DNA of 64,000 nt from Zoroaster sp. YZ-2022 (GCA_029582265.1 CM055816.1:94289588-94353587); one strand, 5' to 3'. Positions 12,430 to 24,100 are shown, counted from the first letter of the stretch. Notes: generated by a model not told the origin, from the sequence alone. Numbers and translations are program-made.

Positions 12430-12575
12430 CCGCAAGCCCAGAATTTCCAATATTGAACCGGGAAGGGGGGGGGGGGGTGGGTGGGGAGAGCGCTCTACCA
12501 CCTGAGCTATCCCTACAGGGCTGGATACGTCCGTTATTCCAGAGGTATCGGGTTCAGTCCCAGTTCAGTCTTTTT
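12430..12575 (-). repeat. tRNA-like (SINE-type) sequence with poly-G tract
   Basis: On the minus strand 12515-12486 reads GGATAGCTCAGGTGGTAGAG, a good tRNA D-arm / A-box. A B-box-like GGTTCAATATTGG lies at about 12460-12440. Between them the plus strand has a G13 run where an anticodon arm should be, so it cannot fold as a tRNA. The plus strand also has GGGTTCAGTCCC at about 12550. Best read as a degraded tRNA-derived SINE inside the right part of the piggyBac copy. Confidence 0.5.
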
Positions 12576-12887
12576 CTTTGCTGAAACAAAATCGATTAAA
12601 CAATTGTACACGGTTAGTTTCCTTTCTGTACAAGTCACATAATACTTAATAAACCCCAATAACAGTAGAATTGGTCTTTTATTGTAAAGTTCATTTCATG
12701 GCTCAGAGAGTAATTCATTATGAACACCTATGTTAACAATAGAGAAATTACCTTGCATTGCATCGTCACGTGAGGGCGCTATACAATGAAACTTGACAAA
12801 AATCCTGTGGTAACCAAGTGGACATGATGAAGAAATGAGTGCGGTATCCAAGGCATGAGTGAAAAATTGGTCTTTGTACTGAAAGGG

Positions 12888-13845
12888 TTACAATAAACAG
12901 GCAAGGATGACACGATCATCTAAATGTAATCTGCAGTATGCAGGGAGCTGCTTTCTATTAGGTTCGAGCCCTGTACATGCTTTCGAAACGAAGTGTACAG
13001 TAGGCAGTCTAAAATGATTTCAGCCAAACCAGCCTATTGCTGCAAATAACCTGTTCATTTCGACGTTTCGTTGGTCTTCTTTTGTTTGTTTTCTCCGGTT
13101 TCTGGTCTCCGCGCGTTGGCATTTTTAGTTTTGTGAGGCCTTTCTTAGCCACTATACTTTGTGTAGGCTATGGGAAATATCGTCTGTAACCGCGTACACA
13201 TGCATCACGTATTTCACTGGTTGGCCATAAAGATTACAAAAAAATAGAGGTATAGAGTTCGTAAAAAACAAACTCAAGGTGTTTGGGGTTCATCATGTTA
13301 TGGCGTCATCACCTGAAGTTGTTTAAAAATGCAAAACGAATCCAAATGTTAAGTTATGAACATTATGTAAGTTTGTATTTAATAATAATTGCAGAAATAA
13401 AGAGCCTATTTTAAGTGTACTATGAATTAAAGAGCTTTTGATTATCAGATTGTTTGTCTTTCTCCCAGTCATGATAAACAAAACATTTAAGAAATCTAAT
13501 CCTTAAGAAGCCTTATCCATGGCAAGCAATCAAATAAAACAATGTTATTGTTTTTTATGTAACATTCAGCTGAATCATTACCCTTTAAACTGTTAAATTT
13601 CCATAGAAAATTGCCATAAATAAGTACATCTTCTATAAGGAACACATGCTTACCTTGTTAGGATGGCCTAGAAGACAACACATTGTAATTTGAAGAACTG
13701 TAAAATGAACAGAAACAAACAATAATGAAATGATCTTCTGATTGTTTTATGTATTTATTTGTCTGTAACTGTTGAAAATACATGTTCATAAATAGTCTTT
13801 GTAAAGTTATTGTTTAAATGTGGCTTTTAGAGTTCATGTTGTAGA
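12888..13845. other. No gene; second copy of dispersed repeat
   Basis: Bases 13141-13216 repeat the sequence at 297-362. The rest is AT-rich and shows nothing. Confidence 0.55.
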
Positions 13846-14010
13846 TTAACTCAGTGACTGAAAATAATATTCACATGATAAGGTCATATTCGCGTTGCTG
13901 CTGCATAAATGAGCCAGTAATTTTCAGTCACTGTGTTTATCTTTAACAAGGACACTGATTCCATGCCCTGTACAAAGAGTGCTCTGATTGTGGCAATACT
14001 GTCCTTTTAA
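13846..14010. mobile_element. MITE of the TTAA palindromic family (copy 2, degraded left end)
   Basis: Shares GGTCATATTCGCGTTGCTGC and GATTCCATGCCCTG with the copy at 4525-4710 and ends CAATACTGTCCTTTTAA. CAGTGACTGAAAAT and ATTTTCAGTCACTG form internal inverted arms. The left terminal repeat is not recognisable. Confidence 0.65.
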
Positions 14011-15295
14011 TATCTTTACACCAACTTGTGTTTATGGGATTGATGGTCAGTACTTGGGTTCAACTATCCTAAATGCTTGCATAAAACTAAAGATGAACTT
14101 GAATTGGGTAATCTGACAAAATGTATAGCAAGGCTGACAAGAGTGGGGGATGTTTACTATGTTTACATAGCCCAACTCTCAGTAATATACATTTTACTAG
14201 ATCACCCAACATATATTGTTTTATAATAACTACACGTGTGGGGAATGTTGGGTCTAGTCCAAAAAAAAATCCTGTGTACTATGATTGTTCTAACATGTTA
14301 AAAAAAGACCTTAAATTAGTTAGATGTGTCTTAAGGTACTACAAAACAATTCTCATGAAGGTACATACTTCTACAGATAGGATAGACCCATATAAATTAA
14401 TTTGAAACATACATTAACTCCTTTTTGAACAATCGACGTCAACTCCTGGCCATTGGATCGAAAAGTTATACAGACTCTGACACACCTCGTAGCAGTAGCA
14501 AGTGTTCTTTGGTTTCAATCTGGAGTAAAAAGGGTGGAAAACTTTATTTTACAAGTGTGAAGGATTAATACTTGTGTGCAGTTATGATACGATGGGCTGT
14601 ATACAATTACATGTACTATTTATACTAATTGAGATACATGTATATATTCAATATATACTGATAGTGTATATAATATTGGTGTAGTCCCCTTTAAGTTTTT
14701 CTAGATATTGAAATTCGTAAATTGTTATTCATAATTAAGGTTCTGCTAATACAAACTCAGCTTAGATGTTGATGATACATGCCTAAGAATTGATGGCCAA
14801 TTAATCAATTATTCAATGTAAAAAGAAACAATAAACATGTTAAGCTTTCTCAAGACATGCTAGGAATTGAGCGACAACACATCGTTTACAAAATTTGGTG
14901 CGAAATAACCAAAAATGCACAGCCCTAAGTAATATTAGTTTTCCACACTAAATCTGCCCATAAAATGCTTTTCTTGTCTCATTTTGTCTTTTTCTGTGTG
15001 TGTGGGGGGGGGGGCATAGATTCATAAAAAGTTAATGAATAATTGTTTGAGTTCATCATCTACACCATTAAGTAGTGTAAACTGTAGATGGTTTACCTAC
15101 TAGTAACGTTAGTAGTACTGTAACATCCCCCATGTGTGTATTTTGTTAATAAAACAGCAAACCGATCATGTCCACATAATGATGACCCCTCCATCCATTG
15201 TACAGAACAATGACAATGGGTTGTACACTAACATAGCTAGCATACAGTCAACCCGTACACATACACATTTACATGGCCAGCACACTAATGACAAA
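14011..15295. other. No feature seen
   Basis: AT-rich DNA with a G-run near 15005. No coding or RNA feature is supported. Confidence 0.45.
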
Positions 15296-15480
15296 ATGTT
15301 AACGTTAGTTTTGTATAGTCATTAGCTGTATACTAAAACAAAGATACATGTATAATAAATGTGAAAGTGTACATACCTTCAAATGAAAGTCCTGGCGATA
15401 AACAAAGGGTTAAACGGTGATCGTCTTTCACTTCACCGAATAATCCTAACGTATGTTAAACCAACGACACAAGTCTGACA
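15296..15480. repeat. Dispersed repeat, copy A
   Basis: The segment with GTTAACGTTAG, TATACTAAAACAAAGATACA, ATGTGAAAGTGTACATACC and TTCAAATGAAA is closely similar to 24128-24310, in the same orientation. It has no coding potential and its class is unknown. Confidence 0.65.
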
Positions 15481-16470
15481 TGTACGGACAAGTTGTGCAT
15501 CACCGGCACCGCGGTCACACCGGGGCAAACCGCTGGTACGTAGGTTACCGAGAGGAAAAATCCAATAACGAAAACTACGTTCAGACATCGTTTTTAATTA
15601 GACTCGCTTCAGCCCACCGTGATATTTGTGCGCGTACTATGTACAAAGACATATTGAGATTCACTAGCGATTAATGAAGCGACTTGGTCACACAGTGCAT
15701 GTGTTTTGTACACAGATACAAAACGCGCTATAAATGATGTCATGATGACGTCACAAGACATTCTAGGCCAAAAGGCACATCTACAGTACCCCACAAATGT
15801 ATAACTGAAAAAAGTTTGATGATCGGGTGTATACTTCTTGAGATATGCTGCTAACAAGATTGCCTAATTAAATATTCACGTGCTTGTAATTGTCTCAATT
15901 AATTAAGAATCCTAGTCAAATTAATTTAGAATCTACGTCAAGACATAAGCTTCCATATGCTATATGATTTATATACTTATGATGATTGAAAGAAGGACAT
16001 TTGGTGGTCAGAAAAGTCACATGTTAAGTCAATGGGGTTTGGAGGTAAAGACAGAATAATAATAATAATTAAAAAAAAAAAAAAATCTCGACAGAAACAA
16101 AGGCTGTTCCGAATCTCTCGGGAACAGCCAATAAAATAAATAAATAAAAAAGAAACAGTGCCAGAATGCATATACGATTATAAAGTAAACATGTATTTTC
16201 CACTTCATCACCACATCAAAGTAACACAATAATAATAAATGCAGTAAATTTCCAAAATAAGTAGACAAATAAATGAGGTGGATGAAATGAAGGGAACAGT
16301 AGATGTAAATAAAGGTTCAATAAGCTGTGTATACTCTGTATTCTAGCATGGAAAAAAAAATCGACGGCTGATTGGTAATGTACAGTTTACAGCTTAACAC
16401 TTTGCGAAGTCGATCAGAAGTAGAACCTATACTAAATAGTATTTTTTGTCAAGAACACAAATATCGTCAC
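15481..16470. other. No feature seen
   Basis: Contains a poly-A run near 16070 and several short unsupported ORFs. Confidence 0.45.
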
Positions 16471-16692
16471 GATCGTATTTTATAGGGTCAATATCGTCAC
16501 AACCAACAGGGCATGGAATCAGTGTCCTAGCTTAAGATGAACACAATGACTGAAAATTATTTATTCAGAAGCAACGGTGATATGACCTTGTCATGAGGGG
16601 TATTTTTCAGTCACTGAATTAATGTAAAACTAGCACTCTGATTTCATGCCCTGTTCATCGCGACGACAGTGTCCCTTTAAAATACGATTATA
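16471..16692. mobile_element. MITE of the TTAA palindromic family (copy 3, opposite orientation)
   Basis: The left part ATCGTATTTTATAGGG and right part CCCTTTAAAATACGAT are inverted repeats. Inside, CAGGGCATGGAATCAGTGT and CTCTGATTTCATGCCCTG, and TGACTGAAAAT and TTTTCAGTCACTGA, pair across a centre near 16580. Almost the whole 220 bp can fold back, and this copy shows the family's palindromic structure best. Non-coding. Confidence 0.75.
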
Positions 16693-18799
16693 ATCGTAAA
16701 ATCATTTTCACAACTTTCTGAGAAATTTAAATAACGTGTGGAGCAACTGAGCTTTAAAATTTTGCAGGTTGGTTTCTGTACATGTATATTGATGATTTAG
16801 ATGTAACCTCTCTGATATGTTTGAACAGGACTCATGTACATTATTAATGTGTTGAAGGGATGGTACATTTTTTTAATTAATTTTTTTTTATTCAAATCAT
16901 CCAGTTTCCTAGAAACATCAGAAAACTAACATGTGGAACATTTCTAAATAATGGTTATCGGCCTGACTTTTGGAACCTAGCAGGTTCAAAAATAAAATAA
17001 AATATAATCAGCTTTAAACTCAATTTTCTTGACGATGAAGGCATTTCAGAAGATAATTTCTCAGGATGATTAGTGCCAGTACACAATTCATTTCCCCTTG
17101 ATAATCACCAATACCCCCTGAATACTATACCATGTCTTTAATTATTCAACTTATGTTGGTACATGTACATCTTTAAAAATGTATAAGCCAGGATTTGAAA
17201 ATAATGGTGTCTAAATTCTTTGAAAAACATGGTGTCCATTTAGCAAACTGTGTGTCCAAAAGATACCCAACGGTTATTGCTGGCTAACATGCATCTTAAT
17301 AATCAAAATGGTTTTCATTACATTTAACGAAAGTCTTAAGAGATAGAGTTGCTCTCATTCGAACGCGGTGTGGCCTCATGAAGATTCAACTTTTGATGAC
17401 GCGCTCAACTCAGGCACTCGTAGCAATATACTTTCTTGGTAACTCTGAAAAGTCATGCGAATCATTTCTTCAGTCAGGCCAAAATTTGAGTGGGTCATCT
17501 TTGATAAATAGTTACATAGCAGCCGTTTATTTTGTCTATTTTTAAGAAATGTGATCCACTGAGTTTCTGGAAGTTTGGAATAATTATGGATTTCACCTTG
17601 ATGTAATAAAATTCGGACATCCGAGTATCCGTTTTGGAAGAAATTTCAAATCCAACGATTAGATCCAACGATGTATCAGCGATCAAACATACCTTCTCAT
17701 CTTCTGAAAATTAAAGGTTTTCGCTGATGAATTTATGAGTGTATCTTTTGCCAAACATTTCATAAATAACCTGGAGCCTTTATAAGGCAAGCCGTCAGGT
17801 CTACAAATAGCCCTAGCTGGGTCTCTTCTTTATTTGCCTTTTAGTGACTTTTCCATGAAAGTTTGCCAATTATGCTTTCTTATTCTTTTTCAGCGCTAAA
17901 ATCTTTCAAGATATTTGACTGGATATACAGACTGAGTGAATCTCTTCTAATATCACTAAAATTAAGAAGGTTGCTGCAGCTATATTAAAAATATACTTGA
18001 AATAAAACTGGAGATCAGTGGTAAAAACAATGCTTTGTTGCATTTTCTCAAAATACAGTTAAGTGTTGGCCAGTTCATTGAAAATAACTGATTTTGTAAA
18101 TGTTCTATAAGTTTTGACTGATACTCTAGAGTCTAACATACTTTATCCATATCAACTGGTAGACTGTGCGAGAGAACACTTTTGCAATATTTATTGATTA
18201 ACATTTCATGTGCCTCATCAATTCCATACTCGTATACGAAGAACCTTTAATATTTGAGACGAAGGTACCAAAATGCTGAAGAACTGGCTTTGAAAATGGA
18301 TTAGACGAGAATAATTTTGTCAAATGCATGGAAAAGCCAGGGAGGTACCCATAACTTTATCTAAACGTTGCACCTCTCCTCTTTTCAGTGGCACCCCTAT
18401 CCCCTAGGGTATTAATTATATTAAAATTGTTATCTCTGCATTCCCCATTGATTTTTTACATCCAAATGACTTCCACACATGCCCTGCTATTGTCTAGGAT
18501 TATTTCCAACCCCCAGATGACAAGACGTTGGCATATCCCCTCCTCTTTTCAGTGGCACCCTAATTTACCTACTGTAAAAAACAGTAGGGCTCACTCGCCG
18601 CAAAAGTGGTACTATCATGGTAGTGGTCTCTTTATGTTCTGCATCAATAAAGCTTGAGAAATCTGTCTCACAATCTTTCATATTAGCAAGTACATCCCAT
18701 AGGGCAGTTATGATATCCTCATAATGTACACTTGGAGGTATAATAATCATTACATCTAGAGTTCACAAATATTTGAAACTGATATGCATATACTGACTC
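16693..18799. other. No feature seen
   Basis: About 2.1 kb of AT-rich sequence. No motif-bearing frame, RNA gene or clear repeat was found. Confidence 0.45.
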
Positions 18800-19675
18800 G
18801 TACACTTGCATGACAAATATGTGTGTCATTTTGAAACTGCCACAACTAGATAGACTTGGTTTATTAAATGTCAAGGATAGGGTTACCCAATTGAAACTTA
18901 ATCATGTGTACAAAATAACTCGTAATATAACACCTAAATATTTGAGTGACAATTTTATCAGAGTATCTGATGTACACAATTATAGCACCAGGCATAGTGA
19001 ATTTAATTTTATCATTCCAGCTTCATCCAGCAATACCTTTTCTGTTACAGCCATCAAAGACTGGAATGCTTTGTCATCTAGTATAAAAAATACATCTAAT
19101 TTTCTCTTATATAAAAAACTAGTTAAGTCCCATCTTTCAACAAAAGCCAAATTTAAGGAAATAAATTAAGTTTACTTTATTATATTTGCTTCGGTGTATT
19201 TGTAAAGGTGTGGGGGTGGGGGTATCCTTAGGGTTGTGGGTTTCCTCAATCAGCTGTGACCATAGTTTTAAATCAATCTTAGCCCTCAATATACAATTTG
19301 TAATCTGGGGTATTCCCCCAAACAATTTAAATGTGTATAGTGCAATTCTTATTTTTTTATTTTGTATTTAGGTGTGGGCCAATGGTATATGTAGTCTGGG
19401 TGGTTTTTAATGTCTTTGATGCCTTTAAATGTTGTAATTTGTGCAATATTTTTAAGTATTTTTGTAAATTGTCCAATTCTTGTATTGTTTTGTTCCTCAG
19501 TAAGGGACCCCAATGGAAATAAGCCTATGTAATTGGCTTTTTGGGCTATCCCAGATGAAATCAACTGTAATTTTGTTTTCTGTTTTTTTTTTGTTGTATT
19601 TTTGTATTATTAGTATGTCATCCATTGTCCTTGTTGATTTTTATCTGAATAAAAAAAGTAAAAAAGTAAAAAGGC
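18800..19675 (+). pseudogene. CR1/Jockey-type LINE 3' end
   Basis: The frame ending at 19169 reads LDRLGLLNVKDRV, then YLSDNF, YSTRHSEFNF, then IKDWNALSSSIKN and a Lys-rich end. This is the usual C-terminus of CR1/Jockey reverse transcriptases (TR-x3, W-N-x-L-P, FK-x2-L-K). A 500-bp 3' UTR follows, containing GGGACCCCAATGGAAATAAG, and closes with GAATAAAAAAAGTAAAAAAG, a microsatellite-type LINE tail. The 5' part, including endonuclease and palm, is absent (5' truncation). Confidence 0.75.
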
Positions 19676-20904
19676 TCATCTAGTTTTATTACATTGTTTT
19701 TTGCTTTCTGGTAAAGCATGCACTGCCAAGGTTTTACTATTGTGTTTTTATGTTACTTGACCCATATGATCTTATTGGAATAAATCAAGATATACTTTCT
19801 TTGAAGCTCCAAGTAAAGTTTAAGAATCATCTACTTATATCAAAATATATTTTATTTAAACTTTCAAAAAGATTATTTATTTTCGTATTATCAAAGGTAT
19901 ACCTTACCTTTAGAAGAAAATGTCTTTCTGAAATTGTGTTGTTTGCAATATACTTTGAAAGGAAGTTGCAAACAGATATTTGAGAAGGCTACAAAAAAAT
20001 AAACAGACCCTTCAGATTTCAAGTTTTTTAAAACATGTTTAGAGACTTTCTGGAAACTGAATGACTTATATATGTATAAATGTTGTTATTTACACTTATT
20101 GTTCCCCTGTTACAGATTATTCAATAAGAGGTGGTCATCCATTTAAAATAGTTAAAAATCAACACTCTTTCAAAGGGTGCATCCGTGTGTTTTTTGATAA
20201 TGACACTACTTTAAAATTTTGAAAATTGTTTGTTGTTTTGTTTTTGGGGAGGTGCATGGGTTCTAAAAAAGGTTTAAATGGATGATTCTCTTTAAAAGAT
20301 TCTCTTTTTAAAAGATGATAATGTTTTATCACCATATTTTGCACATGATCGCCCTGTTTTAAACAATTTTCCTAATACAAGGGCACGCATGCTTTCATTG
20401 ACACTTCAAAAATCATGCAAATCAAAATGTCAGAGGTTATCGTTAAGGCATCTAATTACCATTAAATCAGCTTATGACTGTAAGTTTATGACATTGCAAT
20501 AGTGAGATTTCTCAAGTTAATTTTTCAGATTAAATAGAAAATGTCCATGAATCGTAAACCTAAAACATTGGTGCTTCATCTTGAAAGAAAGCGAACTATT
20601 ATCACGAGCTTTTTGCGACATGAAGAAAATTATCTCTGAACAATGTGGAAACTGAAATAATTGATATACATGTAATAGTTTTTTAAACAGGTATTGTTGT
20701 GATTATCTTACTATTCAAATATATATTTCTTAAGATTATACTTTTTGATATAAATGTAAGTGTGCATTTTCACACCTTTTCCACCCTTAGATCACCTGGA
20801 GTACCTGATGCAATTGGATCTAGTGGCAAACATGAAGGTCATGTACCTGTCGTGGGCTTCTGGATGAACACCTCATCACTCATTCCTCAAGTGTACAAAG
20901 CATC
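19676..20904. other. No feature seen
   Basis: AT-rich. The open frame at 20699-21040 has no recognisable domain and covers the CGG-rich cluster described next, so it is not called as a gene. Confidence 0.4.
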
Positions 20905-20946
20905 GCGGAAAACGGACGGAATTCGCTCCTCGAAACGGAAAACGGG
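20905..20946. repeat. CGG cluster upstream of hAT gene
   Basis: Five CGG triplets occur in about 40 bases, within GAAAACGG / GAAACGG contexts. The context matches the regularly spaced GAAACGGAA motifs downstream of the hAT gene at 24027-24100. It may be a left subterminal motif array of the same element; the left terminal repeat itself was not found. Confidence 0.4.
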
Positions 20947-21926
20947 ATTTGAATTTGAAGGAAAAAACTTCTGCAATTTTATTGACAAAAAACATAATTT
21001 TGTAAAATTTATTGGTCTAAAACGAATTGTTGATGATTAATTCAATCAGATTCAACAGATGAGCCACATAACAAATGCGCGTTGGCAACAAATCATGTTA
21101 CGAATCACCGTTAGCGAGCGTGACAGACATGGGGGAGACCTGACATGTATGTACACCGTAGCTTTCGGTCAGCGCACGGGTGAAAATCGTCACACTTACG
21201 GTACGCTCTCGCAGGTGTCTTTTGCAACATGGGCAGGTTTATTTTTCTCCGTTCAATCATCAACCATTCTTTTATATCTAACTTTGGCTCTAGCGAAAGG
21301 TATGTTGTGCTTATTCACTTATTCAGGTCCAAAAACCTACCATAACGTGAAAAAAAATGGCGGACATAAAATTTCGCTTCGGCTACAAATCATGTGATTT
21401 GTGTGTGACGTCGTGGCGTATGCGGCTGTTGCATGTTTCTTATGTGTGTGTGTGGTGGCGGCGCAGTATTAATGACTGAGGAAGTTAAATACTACGTCTG
21501 TAAATAGATCGGCCGTTGATAAAATAGTAATTTTTTTGGCAATTTTCCCGCGTTCCAACTGAACGACTATTTCATTATCGTCTTAGAATTATTTTCTTCT
21601 CATCAACAACAAAAACAATATCAAGAGAATAAATGTGTCTGAAAATTGACATTCATGAAACATCGTAAACTGCCTATTTTATGGTGCTCTATCCTTGTGG
21701 TTTGGATGCACTCACGACTGTTTGAAGCTGTTTCAACTTGTGTTAAATTGGCCTCTCGTTGACACATGCACCTGTCGTTGAATATTAAAAAGTAAGATTG
21801 TTCCCAGGGGTGCGAAGTTCATATGAAATTTGAATAATTTGAAGTTTGTTTTAAAGCATTAAAATAACACTGCCCACACTGTTGTATTAGAAGCCAGAAT
21901 TGATTGTGAACAGCTATGAAAATAAA
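20947..21926. other. Presumed 5' region of the hAT element
   Basis: No gene is recognised. It lies between the upstream CGG cluster and the hAT ATG and may contain that element's promoter. No TATA box or terminal inverted repeat could be fixed. Confidence 0.35.
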
Positions 21927-23738
21927 ATGGCATCAATAATCAAGAAAAAGACTAATCGAAAGGCTCCATTAGTGCGTTTATGTGCATCTGAACGTGCTAA
22001 GCAGTTTAGTGGTGATTTGTATGAAGATGGAAATATTCTTTTCTGCAAATTTTGTGAGCATAGTGTAGATTTTAAGCAAGTTGACACTGTGATAGATCAT
22101 CTGGGGAGCAAGAAACATGTGAAAAACAAATCTGCCAATATTGCATTTGCTGCTGCCAAAGCCAAGTCAGATGGTGATGGCCAACCTCCAGCTAAACGCC
22201 AGGTGACCCTGTTTTCAGCATTTCAATCGAAAGATCTGCGAGAAGAATTTATTCTTGACTTTGTTAGGCTGTGTACAATGGCAGATATTCCTCTAGAGAA
22301 GGCAGAAAAGATGCTACCCTTTATGAGGAAGCATTGCAAACAAGGTGGAGCATTACCACAGGCAGCCACACTGCGGAGTCTCTATGTGCCTCGCCAGTTT
22401 CAAGTCCATTTATCAGCACTTAAACAAGCAGTTCAAGGTTGTAAAGTCTCCATCATCACTGATGAAACAACTGATGTGCGAGACCACAGCATCTTGAATG
22501 TTGTTGCAGGCGTCCGGGGGAAGTACTTTCTCATCGATGTATGTACCATGGAAGCTTGCAATCATTCTACACTCAGCACTTCTGTCATCAAAGCTGTAAC
22601 TAGTGTGGGCATTGAATTCCAAGATATCATTGCTTTTGTCACTGATTCTGCAGCATATTGTAAGAAAGCAGCTCGGGAAGTCCTTCAGCCAATATTTTCA
22701 AACAGTTGTTATGTCCGCTGCCTTGCCCACATCATAAATGTGTCTGCTGAAGTTTTTCAGCTATGGCCAGAGTTTAGCAGGGTGGAACAATTTGTCAAAT
22801 TGATGAAATCTGTCTTCTTCAAAAAACCAGCACGCAAGACACGCTACTTGAAGTTCCTGAAAGAATACCTGCCCAAAGATCAGGTGAAGCTCCCCCCGGT
22901 ACCAGTTTCAACTTGTTGGAACTCTTGGTTTAAAGCTGTAATGTACCACTCAACCCACATCCATGTGTATAATGGTTTCTTCAAGAAGGAAGAGAGTAAG
23001 GGCATGGCTGTTGAGCTGATAATTGAGCTAACCTCCCACAAGGAGATTTATCCTGAGCTTCGACTGTACATGAGCTTCATCAAGGAAAACTGCTCCCGTC
23101 TGATGTCATCTTTGACAAGTCTTGAGGCAACTCGCGACCCACTGGCCTGCACAGTATACAACACCATAGGAGACTTGAGTCGCTACTTACACTCTGGCAC
23201 AACCAAGACATCCTTTGGTACCGAGACAGATGCCCTCATGCAGGAAAAGCCACAGAAGGAGCAGAAAGCCATCACAAAGACCTTCCATGCTGTCTTCCAG
23301 ACTGCCTTCTCCAAGCTAGAGGGCCATATTGAGCAGCACCCTGCCTTTCCTATCTACAAAGTGGCAAGAATATTTGACCCCAGGCAGCTTGGATCACTCT
23401 CCCATGACATCTCCGAATATCAACGGATCCCTGGCTTGGAGGACCCCACACCTGACACCATGGAAGAATGGCTGATCTACATGAACCTCAACCCCAGCGA
23501 GATTCCCCAACCGCTCAACATCACCAAATTCTGGGAATCCATGGCAGGAAGGTTTCCAAACCTTTCTTCCATTGCCAAGGAAGTTATCTGGATGCCTGTT
23601 GCCAGTGTAGATGTGGAGCGAAGCTTCTCCCAGTACAAGCATCTACTGAACGACAGACGTGAAAGCCTCACCCAGCAGAACACCAAAATGCTGGCAATGA
23701 TGTACTTCAACGGAGACATTGAAAACCAGTTTACCTAA
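21927..23738 (+). CDS. hAT transposase with CGGBP1-like N-terminus, intact
   Basis: A single uninterrupted 603-residue frame. The ATG at 21927 is preferred because it has A at -3 and G at +4; the frame opens upstream only with TTG. Residues 40-64 form a BED-type zinc finger (C40, C43, H58, H64). The stretch LYEDGNILFCKFC, FILDFVRLCTMADIPLEKAE and KQGGALPQAATLRSLYVP follows the layout of the vertebrate protein CGGBP1, which is known to derive from a hAT transposase. The hAT catalytic core is visible: D179 in IITDETTD, D240 in FVTDS, CLAHIIN at 265-271, CWNSW, and E564 in VASVDVERSFS within the C-terminal dimerisation region. No stop or frameshift is seen, unlike most other transposases in the window. 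It could be an active recent copy or a domesticated gene; terminal inverted repeats are not proven. Confidence 0.92.
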   Translation: MASIIKKKTNRKAPLVRLCASERAKQFSGDLYEDGNILFCKFCEHSVDFKQVDTVIDHLGSKKHVKNKSANIAFAAAKAKSDGDGQPPAKRQVTLFSAFQSKDLREEFILDFVRLCTMADIPLEKAEKMLPFMRKHCKQGGALPQAATLRSLYVPRQFQVHLSALKQAVQGCKVSIITDETTDVRDHSILNVVAGVRGKYFLIDVCTMEACNHSTLSTSVIKAVTSVGIEFQDIIAFVTDSAAYCKKAAREVLQPIFSNSCYVRCLAHIINVSAEVFQLWPEFSRVEQFVKLMKSVFFKKPARKTRYLKFLKEYLPKDQVKLPPVPVSTCWNSWFKAVMYHSTHIHVYNGFFKKEESKGMAVELIIELTSHKEIYPELRLYMSFIKENCSRLMSSLTSLEATRDPLACTVYNTIGDLSRYLHSGTTKTSFGTETDALMQEKPQKEQKAITKTFHAVFQTAFSKLEGHIEQHPAFPIYKVARIFDPRQLGSLSHDISEYQRIPGLEDPTPDTMEEWLIYMNLNPSEIPQPLNITKFWESMAGRFPNLSSIAKEVIWMPVASVDVERSFSQYKHLLNDRRESLTQQNTKMLAMMYFNGDIENQFT

Positions 23739-24026
23739 ATTCTCATGAAAACTCAATCTCTGCAGTACTATAATTTACTCAAAGAGGTCAGCAATGAATA
23801 TCATTTTATACTTGCCTGCATGCCTGAAAAACTTTTATCTTTAATGTATTTTTCTCCAAGAGCACAGCAAACAACTGGCAATAAGACACATTTCTAGCAT
23901 AAAACAACTGTGACCCTTTGCTAGTTAATTATTAAACAATGCATTAACCTTTCACATTTACAATTTTATGTACTGTCTGTATACAGGGTGTATGTTTAAA
24001 TGCACTTTTATGTATTGAAAAAATGT

Positions 24027-24100
24027 GAAACGGAATTGTTCAGCCTGAAACGGAATTTAAGATTTTTGAAAACGGAATTTGCACTTTTCTGAAACGGAAA
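24027..24100 (+). repeat. Phased GAAACGGAA motif array, 3' of hAT gene
   Basis: Four GAA(A)ACGGAA motifs have their CGG at 24031, 24051, 24073 and 24095, so the spacings are 20, 22 and 22 bp, about two helical turns. The array is followed by ATCATTGGCCCTACCATTG, which could be the right terminal repeat. In hAT elements such subterminal repeats are transposase-binding sites. That use here is inferred. Confidence 0.6.

Larger units (their letters stand above)
10591..12887 (+). mobile_element. piggyBac-type DNA transposon, 2.3 kb
   Basis: The element begins CCCTTTTAACC after ATAA (10587-10590) and ends GAAAGGG before TTAC (12888-12891). Both flanks differ by one base from TTAA, the piggyBac target. 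Inside each end an ATAGCGCCCTCAC-x-TGAC block occurs (10739 region; reverse complement near 12770), giving the asymmetric subterminal repeats usual in this superfamily. Length (2297 bp) is normal for a full element. The transposase inside is broken, but the ends may still be movable in trans. A related right end is present at 33563-33785. Confidence 0.8.

Noticed and set aside
12486..12515. Functional tRNA gene
   Set aside because: Only the D-arm is good; the anticodon and acceptor arms cannot form.
20699..21040. 113-codon ORF as a gene
   Set aside because: No motif; low-complexity N-terminus; it overlaps the CGG cluster and has no splice or context support.
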